Source of the DNA: an uncultured Paracoccaceae bacterium
GTDB taxonomy: Bacteria; Pseudomonadota; Alphaproteobacteria; Rhodobacterales; Rhodobacteraceae
Assembly: GCA_937920555.1 (NCBI GenBank)
Contig: CAKZTM010000062.1
Span: 1 to 44,733 of the forward strand
Direction of reading: 5' to 3'
Length of the DNA stretch: 44,733 bases
Part shown: one piece after another, positions 27,536-35,743 of the stretch
Numbering within the stretch: the stretch's first letter is position 1
How the letters are laid out: every line of letters begins with the position of its first letter
Translations under genes and position numbers: made by a program
The notes under the pieces: model-generated
Databases searched by the model: none
The model's input: the letters and a program-made list of their open reading frames with translations, nothing else
Told to the model about the DNA's origin: nothing

Positions 27536-30500
27536 CACTTGTCCCCATCCGCGTTCAAAATTGACGACAGTCTGCTGGTCCATGCCATAAGTGCGTCAGC
27601 GTCGCGCTGAAGCTCCAGATGCCCAAAGGGAAGCTCTTCGCGCACGGCACCGGGCAGCGCATGTTCCTGCCACGCTGTGAAGGCGCTGCCTGTGTCCGGT
27701 GCGGGTGTGGTCATCACGATCGTGCGGCCCTCATAAACAGGTGGGCGGTAATAGGTCAGAATGCGGCGATAGCTGCTGGCCACATAATCCATGCGCGCCT
27801 GGTTTTTATCGGAGTTTGGACGCATCTTATTGACCCGGGCAAGGGCCATCCCGGCAATGCCAGCAAGATTTTCCACCCATGGGCCGTGACGCTCAGGGGC
27901 GGCATCGGGATCAGCGCCGAGGGGGTTGCGAACATTATAGGACGGATCGAGCAGAAAAAGCGTGTCCACAACCTCGCCCGCCTCGCGCAGCCTATGGGCC
28001 AGCTCCAGCGCGATAATCCCACCCAGAGAATAGCCGCCCAGATGGTAGGGCCCGCTGGGCTTGAGGGATTTCAGATGGGCCATGGCCTCATCGGTCAATG
28101 TCTCGATCCGGTCGCTGGGATGGATCTCGCCGCCAAAGAAATGCGAAAACAAAAACCCAAGTGGCCTGTTCCTGCCCAATGTGGCGCTGAGATAGGAATA
28201 CATCCGCAAACTGCCGTGGATCATGAAAAATATCGGCTTTTCACCGTCGTCATTGGTATGGGCCAGATTAGCGTTGGGCGCAGTGTCGCTCAGCGCCTCG
28301 GCGCGGCTGTGGAGCAGCGCGGCCAGATCACAGAGCCTTGGATATTCAAAGAGCTCATAAGGGGCGATGTTCAGCCCGGTGTCCTCGGCCTTTAGGGCAA
28401 CGGCGATGGTTTTGAGACTGTCCCCGCCAAGATCGAAGAAATTGTCGGTGCGCCCAACATGCTCAAGACCCAATATGTCTTGCCAAATGCGGGCGATCTG
28501 ACCTTCGGTGAAGCCGGTGGCGGCGGGTGCCGTGCTGGCCTGTGTCGATTGAGCCTGCACCAAATCCGCCAAAGCCGCCCCATCTATTTTGCCGTTGGGC
28601 AGACGCGGCAACTCTGGTGTGGTGACCAGCGCGGAGGGCACCATATGGGCGGGCAGTTTGGCGGTCAGGGTTGTCTTGAGCGCGCCCAAGTCCAGCGTGT
28701 CTGGCGATGCGGCGATAATGGCGGCCAGTTGAGGGGAGCTGCCCGCATGGCGCACAATCACCGCAACGTGAGCGATACCGGTTGCCGTGATGAGTGCGGC
28801 TTCCACTTCGCTGGGTTCAACCCGGTGGCCGCGAATTTTGATCTGATCGTCGCGCCGACCCAAAAACACCGTTTGGCCGTCGCTGCGTTTGTAGCCCAGA
28901 TCACCAGTCTTGTAACTGCGGTTCGGAAAGGCGATTTGCGTGGCAACAGGATCATTGAGATAGCCCTGCGCTGTGCCCGGCCCGCTGGTCACGATCTCGC
29001 CGGTGATGCCCATGGGCAGCGCCAGGCCGTCGCGGTCGGTGATCGTCAAACGGGTGCCCTCAGGGGCATGACCAATGGGGGCAGTGGCACCGTCTTGGTG
29101 CAGGCCAAGATCACTTGCGGCACACCAAACGGTGGCTTCTGTGGGGCCGTATTCGTTGAAAATTCTGGTGCCGGGAAGGTTGCTGCGATGGGCGTCGATC
29201 ACGCTGACGCTGACCGCTTCGCCTGCCACAATCACGGTGTCGAGGGATGCCAGCTGCTGCGTTGGGACGGCTTGCAGAAGCGATTGCCACAGACTGGGCA
29301 GACACAAGATGTGCGTGATGGCCTCGGCTTGGATGCGCTGGCCCAGCGCGTGGGTATCTTGCGCGCCGTGGGGCGGAGAGATGACCAGTTTTCCGCCCTT
29401 GCTCAAGGTCCAGTAAATTCCGACGACAGAGCTGTCAAAGGCAAAGGAGGACATCAGCATGAAAGCCCCCGGTGCTGCCGGATAGGTGGTGTCGCGCGCT
29501 TGGGTTGAATAGGCCAGATTGCCGTGGCTGATCATCACGCCTTTTGGCTTGCCCGTCGAGCCGGATGTGAAAATCACATAGGCCAAATCATCCGGTGCAA
29601 GGGGCACAGGTCTGTGCCGGGCCGGGTCCGAAATCTCTGCGTCGATCAAGAGGCACGGTATGTCGGTCGCAGGGAGCTTTTGCTGACCTGCCGTTGAGCT
29701 GATAATGCATTTGGGCGCGCACGCGGCGATGGTCTGGGTGAGACGCTCGGCGGGATAGTCCAGATCAAGTGGCGTGTAGCAGGCACCGGCGCGCAAAACC
29801 GCCATCATGGCCACAACCACCTGAACGGACCTGTCCACGGCGATGGGGATGATATCCCCGCGACCCACGCCGCTGTGTTGTAGCCGTCCTGCAAGCTCGG
29901 CTGAGGCTTGATCCAGCTCCCGGTAGCTCATGGAGCGCTCAACGTCTGCAAGCGCGGTCGCATCGGGGGTTTGAGACGCCATCTCCACAATCTGCTGGAT
30001 CACCGACGTAAAGCCGCCGGGCGCTTGAGGCGCTGGTGGCTCCACCGCCAAGCTCTTGCGAACCACATCGCGCACAGTCTCACCGGGGGCCTTGATCACG
30101 GACCTGAGCAAACTCTCAAAATCGCTCAGAATATGGTCGATCAACGCCTCGGTGAGTTTGGCGGGATCATAAATCGCCTCCATCCGCCATTCGGCGCCGG
30201 GCAACACAAGGAGCGTCAATGGATAGGTGCTGGAGTTGGACCACGCGATATGGCTGAGCGTGACGCTGCGGTTGGCAGGCGGCAGTTGAGGGAAATCCTC
30301 AAACACGAACAGGGCGTCGAAAATTTGCTCACCGCGGGGCAGATCGGTGCAGGCCAAAACCTCGCTCAGGCTGGTATGCTCAAAAGCGCGGCGGGCAATC
30401 GCGTCCGCCTCTGCGTCCGCCAAAAACGCCGATATAGTCTGCTCTGGATCGATTTTCAGGCGCACAGGCAGCGTATTGATAAACGCGCCCACAGCCCGGT

Positions 30501-31359
30501 CAATTCCTGCGATCTGGGCCGGACGGCCAGAATTTGTCTGTCCAAAAATCACATCATCACCACCGCAATACCGGCGTAAGATCAGCGCCCAAATAGCGCC
30601 CAAAAGCGTGACCGTGGTGATGCGCTGGGACTTGGCGAAGGCTTTCGCGGCCAAGATCAGATCCGCATCCAGCGGGGCGCTTGTCATCTGGTGGGCCGGT
30701 GCGCTTTCGGCGGGCTCAGCTAATTTGAACGGTATGGTGGTGGCGCTGTCGACACCTTGCAGATACGTGGTCCAAAACGCTTTGTCGGGCGCGGTGTCGC
30801 GGCCTTTGAGCCAGTTGAGATAATCGCGAAACGAGACGGTTGGTGCGGCCGCATGTGCGCCGTCATAATGCGCCAAAATATCATCAATCAGCAAGCCGGT
30901 GGACCAACCATCGGCGATCAGATGATGGGCAGTCCAGATGAATTTATGGGTCTGGGCATCGATGCGGATGAGTGCCGCTCGCATCAAGGGGGCGGCTTTG
31001 AGATCGAACCTGGTGTGCCGTTCGTGTTGCACAAAATCCGCTAGATCGGCGTGGGGCGTGGTGGCACCGGTCCAATCGAGAAATGTGAACGGAATTTCGA
31101 TGGTTTTGCGGATCAGTTGAACCGGCTGGCTGACCCCTTCCCAGATGAAGCAGGCCCGACAGGCATCATGGGCACTCAGCGCGGTTTGGAGGGCGGCGTT
31201 GAACCGCGCGGGATCAATCTGCCCGCTCAAAGTGATCGTCATGGCCGCCACATAAGTATCTACCGGGGCCTGACCGCTGACGCATTCAAACAACATCCCG
31301 GTTTGCACCGGTGAGAGCGGCAGAATTTCGGCGACATTTTCCACGGCGTTCACGCTCAC
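27535..31359 (-). CDS. Nonribosomal peptide synthetase, C-A-T-TE (terminal module)
   Basis: A 1274-residue terminal NRPS module. The condensation domain spans about 1-430, with LPLSPVQTGMLF and the catalytic HHLIADGWS at 145-153. The adenylation domain spans about 460-930: FTSGSTGKPKG, A4 with FDSSVV (Asp642), NEYGPTE (735-741), YKTGD and PNGKID with the essential Lys924. The carrier domain DNFFDLGGDSLKT has Ser981 for phosphopantetheine. The thioesterase spans about 1040-1274, with GYSLGG (Ser1111), LLDPS (Asp) and FGHLEL (His). My reading of the pocket code is DSVLIAEVWK, which matches no substrate I know. It overlaps the upstream NRPS by 4 bases and the dehydrogenase by 1 base. It should add the last residue and release the product. 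Confidence 0.95.
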   Translation of the reverse strand: MSVNAVENVAEILPLSPVQTGMLFECVSGQAPVDTYVAAMTITLSGQIDPARFNAALQTALSAHDACRACFIWEGVSQPVQLIRKTIEIPFTFLDWTGATTPHADLADFVQHERHTRFDLKAAPLMRAALIRIDAQTHKFIWTAHHLIADGWSTGLLIDDILAHYDGAHAAAPTVSFRDYLNWLKGRDTAPDKAFWTTYLQGVDSATTIPFKLAEPAESAPAHQMTSAPLDADLILAAKAFAKSQRITTVTLLGAIWALILRRYCGGDDVIFGQTNSGRPAQIAGIDRAVGAFINTLPVRLKIDPEQTISAFLADAEADAIARRAFEHTSLSEVLACTDLPRGEQIFDALFVFEDFPQLPPANRSVTLSHIAWSNSSTYPLTLLVLPGAEWRMEAIYDPAKLTEALIDHILSDFESLLRSVIKAPGETVRDVVRKSLAVEPPAPQAPGGFTSVIQQIVEMASQTPDATALADVERSMSYRELDQASAELAGRLQHSGVGRGDIIPIAVDRSVQVVVAMMAVLRAGACYTPLDLDYPAERLTQTIAACAPKCIISSTAGQQKLPATDIPCLLIDAEISDPARHRPVPLAPDDLAYVIFTSGSTGKPKGVMISHGNLAYSTQARDTTYPAAPGAFMLMSSFAFDSSVVGIYWTLSKGGKLVISPPHGAQDTHALGQRIQAEAITHILCLPSLWQSLLQAVPTQQLASLDTVIVAGEAVSVSVIDAHRSNLPGTRIFNEYGPTEATVWCAASDLGLHQDGATAPIGHAPEGTRLTITDRDGLALPMGITGEIVTSGPGTAQGYLNDPVATQIAFPNRSYKTGDLGYKRSDGQTVFLGRRDDQIKIRGHRVEPSEVEAALITATGIAHVAVIVRHAGSSPQLAAIIAASPDTLDLGALKTTLTAKLPAHMVPSALVTTPELPRLPNGKIDGAALADLVQAQSTQASTAPAATGFTEGQIARIWQDILGLEHVGRTDNFFDLGGDSLKTIAVALKAEDTGLNIAPYELFEYPRLCDLAALLHSRAEALSDTAPNANLAHTNDDGEKPIFFMIHGSLRMYSYLSATLGRNRPLGFLFSHFFGGEIHPSDRIETLTDEAMAHLKSLKPSGPYHLGGYSLGGIIALELAHRLREAGEVVDTLFLLDPSYNVRNPLGADPDAAPERHGPWVENLAGIAGMALARVNKMRPNSDKNQARMDYVASSYRRILTYYRPPVYEGRTIVMTTPAPDTGSAFTAWQEHALPGAVREELPFGHLELQRDADALMAWTSRLSSILNADGDK

Positions 31360-34300
31360 CGCGTCCCGGACAATTGCTGCGCGATGGCAGCAAGGTCGGA
31401 GGCGTCCAGATCAATCAAAGGCTCATTGGGTTTGGTGGTTTGCGGCTCTTGCACAGATGAGAGCGACGCGGCCAGCTCGCGGATCGTTTGATGCTCAAAC
31501 ACTGCGTTTGGGGCCATAGCCAGCCCTTGGTCGGTGCTGTGAATTGCGATCTGGATGGCGGCAATGGAGTCGCCGCCAATGTCATAAAAATTGTCGGTCA
31601 CACCAATGGCATCGGCGCCCAATATGCTTTGGTAAATCTCGACCAATTGCCGCTCAACCGCGCCAGACGGCGCAATGTGAGAGGTCAGGGCCGCCGTCCG
31701 GTGGCTGTCGGGCTTTGGCAATGCATCCGTATCGATTTTGCCGTTTTGGGTCAGAGGCACCGTGTCGAGCACAATGATATGGGCCGGGATCATCGCCGGC
31801 AGAAGCCCAGAGGCCACTTGCGCGCGCAACGCAACCGGGTCCAGATCGGTGCCGCTCACATACACCACAAGCTGGGTTTGGGTGGCCTCGGTCAGCAGCG
31901 TCTGGTCAAATCCGATCTGAGCCAGAATGTCATGCACCCGCGAGGTGTCGATCTCGTCATCCAGCTCCTCGACCGCGTCCTGACGGGTTTTGTGCCCCAT
32001 ACGCACATCCCAGCTATAGGGAAGCGCATAGTTGTGAAAACCTTCGCGGGTTTTGTGCACATGGATGCCCACGTCATTGATCAGACAATTGGTCGATCGG
32101 CCTGTGTCACTGGGACGGGCCCATGCGCCGCGGGCATCCAAAACCCGGTATATCTCCGACACGGAGACATCGACATAGCGGTAAATATCGATGATCTCGA
32201 TATCCTCAAAGATCGCATCGTCGAAAGTGACCCCCAAATGGCGGGACACGGCATCATCCATCCGGTGATAGGATTTGCGGGCGTCCTGCACGAATTGGTC
32301 CAGTTCTTGGGCTGAGGGGGCGCGGTTCGCAAACAAATCCGGCGTCAGGCGGGTCTCAAAGAACTGACCGCGCGACAGACCGGTGACAATCGCCGGGATG
32401 CCCTCGGCCCGGGCAGTGTCGAGCGCCAGCGTGTAGATGGTTTTGAAACAGCCCTGACAGACGTTGGAATGTTTGGTCAGGCTCTCCTTGAAAATATCGT
32501 TCATCGCGGGCGTGGTCATGAACCGGTGGTCAATGCCCAGATCATCGGTCACACGCCGGATGTTGGCTTTGGCCTCTTCAGAAATGAAGCCATTGTCCAA
32601 GGTCAAAGCCAGAATGTTCCGCGTGAGATCCGCGAACCGGTAGAGCGCGTAAGTGCTGTCCTTGCCGCCGCTCAACAGCACGATCGCGTCATAAGTGCCG
32701 GTTTTGCGCGCGGGCAGGTTGCTTACGATCTGGCTAAGGTCTTGGGGCGTTTTGAAATAGACCTCCGCGCGGGTCTTATAGCTGTCAAAGTCCCTGCAAA
32801 TCCCGCAAATCCCGTCTGTACCAATGGTCGTATCAGGGTAGCGCGATGAGATGCCGCACCGGCTGCATGCGGCCTCATCGGTCCGGGTTTGCGGACGCGT
32901 GCGCTTATACGCGGTGGCATAGGCCCAAGACACATCTGGCAGGGCGGTAAAGGCCGCTTCAATCTCGGCCGGTTCAATACGCACGCCGTTGATTTTGAGC
33001 TGTGTGTCGGCGCGTCCCTGATAGTGGACGGTGCCGTCAGCGGTGGTGCGTGCCAAATCGCCGGTGCGGTAGATCAGCCCGCCCGGCGCGCGCGGATCTT
33101 GCTTGAATTTCGCGGCGGTCAGCTCAGGGCGGTTCAAATACCCCTTGGCCAGTCTGCCGCTGATGTAAATCTCGCCGGTGACACCGATGGGAACCGGGTT
33201 TAGACCCGCATCCAGAATGTGAATACCGGTATTGTCCGCCGGACGGCCAATGGGTACGGAGGCCGCTTTGTCCTGTGTCGGGTCAAAGCGGTGGACCATG
33301 GAGCCGACCACCGCCTCTGTTGGGCCGTACTCGTTCAGTATCTCAAGCTCAGGCGAAATCGTGGAGCGGGCACGCAGGCATTGCGCGGTGGTCAGGTTCT
33401 CGCCGCCCAAAACCAAAGTGCGGATGCGCTTTGTGCGCACGCCATGCTCACACAACAGCGACAAATGCGCAGGCGTCAGCTTGACCACATCGACCCGGTC
33501 ATCCTCAAAGACATTCAGGATCGACAGGTCAGACCCGTGCGCGGCCTCCGGGTAGATGACAACGCGCCCACCGGTTGTCAGCGGCACAAAAATCGAGGTC
33601 AGCGTCAGATCAAACCCGATTGAGGAATAAAGCGGGAAGGATTTCGGCCCTTGGGGTCCAAATGTCTGAGCGGCCCAGCGAATGTATTCGCCAAGGTTTT
33701 GATGATCGACCAGCACGCCCTTGGGCTCGCCGGTGGAGCCGGAGGTGAAGATCGCGTAGGCCGGTTGATCCGGCGCGATGGGCTTTAGCGCCGCCGTGGC
33801 GGCACCGATGTCGCTTCGCGCTAAATCCGCTTCGGTCAGCACAACCTTTGGGCTGGCAATCTTGGTGATCGTTTCAACCCGGCTTGGGGGCGCGTCTGAT
33901 GGCACAGGCACAAACACGCCGCCCGCTTTGAGCACGCCCAAAATCGCCGCCACCAGATTGAGCGAGCGTTTGGCGTGGATCAACACAGGATCACCGCTGA
34001 TCACGCCCTTGGCGATCAAATCTGCGGCAAACCGGGCGGCGCGGGCATCAATTGCGCGGTAGCTCAGCGTCTCGCCGTTGCATTCGCACGCAATCGCATC
34101 AGGGGTGCGCGCCACATGGGCAGCAAACGCGTCCAGCACGACCGGATATTCGGGTGCGACCGCCGGTCCTACCTGCAAGGCCGCATGAGCCTCATCGCCG
34201 CTCATCTCGACCATTGGAACATGGGCGATAACCTGGCCCGGACCCGCCAAAAGCGCATCGATCATCTTTAGAAAATGACCGGGCATGCGGTCGCGCAGTC

Positions 34301-35495
34301 CCGCATCAAAGACCGCAGCGTTGCAATCCATTTCCACCGTAAATGCACCGGTTGCGTCAAAATCATAGACATGCAGGCGGATATCCTGCCGCGCATCATG
34401 GGCACCGGGATGCAGCCATTGGGTCTGGGTCTTTGCACCTGCAAACGTGCCGTAAGAAACCGGAATATAGTTGAGAACCGCATTAAAGCTGGAGGCGGTG
34501 GCGGCGTTCGATACCCCCGGCTTGGCGTGGCGCAAAAAGCCCATCGTCTCGGCCATGGTGGCGCTGAAAAGGTCCTCGAATGTGTCCTCGGGCTTGATCT
34601 CGAAGCCCAGCGGGAACATCTCGATAAAGAGCCCCATCGTGTCTTTGAGCGCGGGTGTGGCGCGATTGTGAGACGGGGTGCCGATGCTCAGATGACTTTG
34701 CCGGGTGACGCGGGACAAAAACCCCGCATAGGCGGTCATCAACAACGCAAAAACCGACAGATCCGGGCTGATGGAGCGAAACGGGGGCGATAGGGCCAGC
34801 GCTTTGAGTGCATCAGTCCGGCCTTTTCCAAACGGGATGGTGATGCGGTGTGACGCAGGCACGGACAGGTCGCGCACCTCTCCGTATGGCACAGCGCTGC
34901 TCTCAAAACCGGCTGTTTTGGTGCGCCAATATTCTTGCGTCGCCTCCGCCACCGGATGGTCCGCACCGGCGTAATCGGCAAATTGCGGTGGGCGCGCGTT
35001 TGGCAAAGGCGCACCGGAGGTCAAGGCGTGATAGCTCTGCGCCACCGCCTTGAACATGAGCCCGCCCGACCATGCGTCCGTGGCGATGTGATGCTGATTG
35101 AAAAACCAAACCCAATGCGCTTCGCTGAGCTTGATCAAACACGTGTCAAAGGTGGACTTTGCCAGATCAATCGGACGGGCGGCACGGGTTTTAACCCAAT
35201 TGCTGGCAGCCTTTTCGGGGTCGGCTTCATCGCTGAAATCCAGCGCAGGCGGGAAAGGCGGAAGCTCGGTCGCCCGTTGCACGGCGTCGGCCCCCTGACC
35301 TTCAAAAGCAACACCAAGCGCGTCATGGGTTTCGAAGACATGGGTAAAGGCTTGGGCGAAAGCCGCCGTATCCAGCGCAAGATGCAGATCAAACCGCCAC
35401 GCCATATTGTAAAGCGGGGCTGCACCGGCAAGGGATTGACCCATCCAGATCAATTTCTGGCTGGGGGTCATCGGAATAGGAGAGGCCGCCGTCAT
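31356..35495 (-). CDS. Nonribosomal peptide synthetase, C-A(interrupted by PP-loop ATPase domain)-T
   Basis: A 1379-residue NRPS module. The condensation domain spans about 1-430, with HHIATDAWS at 135-143. The adenylation domain starts near 450: FTSGSTGEPKG (583-593), GFDLT (627-631), NEYGPTE (721-727), YRTGD (809-813) and A8 INGVRIEPAEIE (835-846). It is interrupted at about 866 and resumes near 1206 with TQLVVYVSG, A9 LLPAMIP and A10 QNGKID (Lys1253). The carrier domain DNFYDIGGDSI has Ser1310. Pocket residues D629, L630, T633, K672, V695, G697, E722, V730, G731 and K1253 give DLTKVGEVGK, close to the code remembered for Asn and near that for Asp. The leading C domain with no module before it fits a free-standing starter. 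Starts and stops overlap both neighbours by 4 bases. Confidence 0.95.
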   Translation of the reverse strand: MTAASPIPMTPSQKLIWMGQSLAGAAPLYNMAWRFDLHLALDTAAFAQAFTHVFETHDALGVAFEGQGADAVQRATELPPFPPALDFSDEADPEKAASNWVKTRAARPIDLAKSTFDTCLIKLSEAHWVWFFNQHHIATDAWSGGLMFKAVAQSYHALTSGAPLPNARPPQFADYAGADHPVAEATQEYWRTKTAGFESSAVPYGEVRDLSVPASHRITIPFGKGRTDALKALALSPPFRSISPDLSVFALLMTAYAGFLSRVTRQSHLSIGTPSHNRATPALKDTMGLFIEMFPLGFEIKPEDTFEDLFSATMAETMGFLRHAKPGVSNAATASSFNAVLNYIPVSYGTFAGAKTQTQWLHPGAHDARQDIRLHVYDFDATGAFTVEMDCNAAVFDAGLRDRMPGHFLKMIDALLAGPGQVIAHVPMVEMSGDEAHAALQVGPAVAPEYPVVLDAFAAHVARTPDAIACECNGETLSYRAIDARAARFAADLIAKGVISGDPVLIHAKRSLNLVAAILGVLKAGGVFVPVPSDAPPSRVETITKIASPKVVLTEADLARSDIGAATAALKPIAPDQPAYAIFTSGSTGEPKGVLVDHQNLGEYIRWAAQTFGPQGPKSFPLYSSIGFDLTLTSIFVPLTTGGRVVIYPEAAHGSDLSILNVFEDDRVDVVKLTPAHLSLLCEHGVRTKRIRTLVLGGENLTTAQCLRARSTISPELEILNEYGPTEAVVGSMVHRFDPTQDKAASVPIGRPADNTGIHILDAGLNPVPIGVTGEIYISGRLAKGYLNRPELTAAKFKQDPRAPGGLIYRTGDLARTTADGTVHYQGRADTQLKINGVRIEPAEIEAAFTALPDVSWAYATAYKRTRPQTRTDEAACSRCGISSRYPDTTIGTDGICGICRDFDSYKTRAEVYFKTPQDLSQIVSNLPARKTGTYDAIVLLSGGKDSTYALYRFADLTRNILALTLDNGFISEEAKANIRRVTDDLGIDHRFMTTPAMNDIFKESLTKHSNVCQGCFKTIYTLALDTARAEGIPAIVTGLSRGQFFETRLTPDLFANRAPSAQELDQFVQDARKSYHRMDDAVSRHLGVTFDDAIFEDIEIIDIYRYVDVSVSEIYRVLDARGAWARPSDTGRSTNCLINDVGIHVHKTREGFHNYALPYSWDVRMGHKTRQDAVEELDDEIDTSRVHDILAQIGFDQTLLTEATQTQLVVYVSGTDLDPVALRAQVASGLLPAMIPAHIIVLDTVPLTQNGKIDTDALPKPDSHRTAALTSHIAPSGAVERQLVEIYQSILGADAIGVTDNFYDIGGDSIAAIQIAIHSTDQGLAMAPNAVFEHQTIRELAASLSSVQEPQTTKPNEPLIDLDASDLAAIAQQLSGTR
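31881..32903 (-). other. PP-loop (N-type ATP pyrophosphatase/amidotransferase-like) domain inserted in the NRPS adenylation domain
   Basis: About 340 residues (roughly 866-1206 of the NRPS) sit between core motifs A8 and A9. They begin with a four-Cys zinc-ribbon pattern (CSRC at 877-880, CGIC at 897-900). A PP-loop follows, IVLLSGGKDSTYALYRF (SGGKDS at 942-947), with LTLDNGFISEEAKANI downstream. Next come CQGCFKT (C1013, C1016) with IVTGLSRGQFFETRL, then STNCLIND (C1137) and MGHKTRQDAVEELDDEI. The order resembles N-acetyl sugar amidotransferases (WbpG type); the internal CxxC plus TG...ET resembles tRNA thiolases such as TtuA and TtcA. Such enzymes adenylate a carbonyl and insert nitrogen or sulfur. 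The adenylation domain reads normally on both sides, so this is a clean insertion and not decay. The reaction is unknown. Confidence 0.88.
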
Positions 35496-35743
35496 GCTCT
35501 GGCGCCAACATAATCCGCGATGGCATTGATGGTGGCGAAATTCTCCAAAATAACGTCCTGCATGGGCACCGGCGCACCGGTCACATCCTCGATATGAGCG
35601 ACAAGGGACATGACACCAAGACTGTCCACAAGCCCAGACAAGAGCAGCTCCTCATCGGCAGCGATCGCGCGACCTCCCAAGAGCTTGTCGGACACAAAGC
35701 GCGTCAGCTCCGCCGGATCGATGGTATGTTTGGGGGTACTCAT
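35492..35743 (-). CDS. Free-standing peptidyl/acyl carrier protein
   Basis: An 83-residue carrier protein. The phosphopantetheine attachment site is Ser41 in SGLVDSLGVMSL, the DSL motif, followed by a helix-III region DVILENFATINAIADYV. Length and the ENFATI segment resemble the small carriers that hold proline or other starter amino acids (PltL/RedO-like). It overlaps the adenylation enzyme before it and the NRPS after it by 4 bases each, so the three are translationally coupled. It probably carries the residue activated by the upstream ligase and oxidised by the dehydrogenase. No phosphopantetheinyl transferase is present in the window. Confidence 0.93.
   Translation of the reverse strand: MSTPKHTIDPAELTRFVSDKLLGGRAIAADEELLLSGLVDSLGVMSLVAHIEDVTGAPVPMQDVILENFATINAIADYVGARA

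Noticed and set aside
26363..27610. Long plus-strand frame (415 codons) opposite the dehydrogenase
   Set aside because: Antisense shadow; the minus-strand protein has all family motifs and the plus-strand frame has none.
28459..29508. Plus-strand frame (349 codons) opposite the NRPS
   Set aside because: Antisense to conserved adenylation motifs, with no family features.
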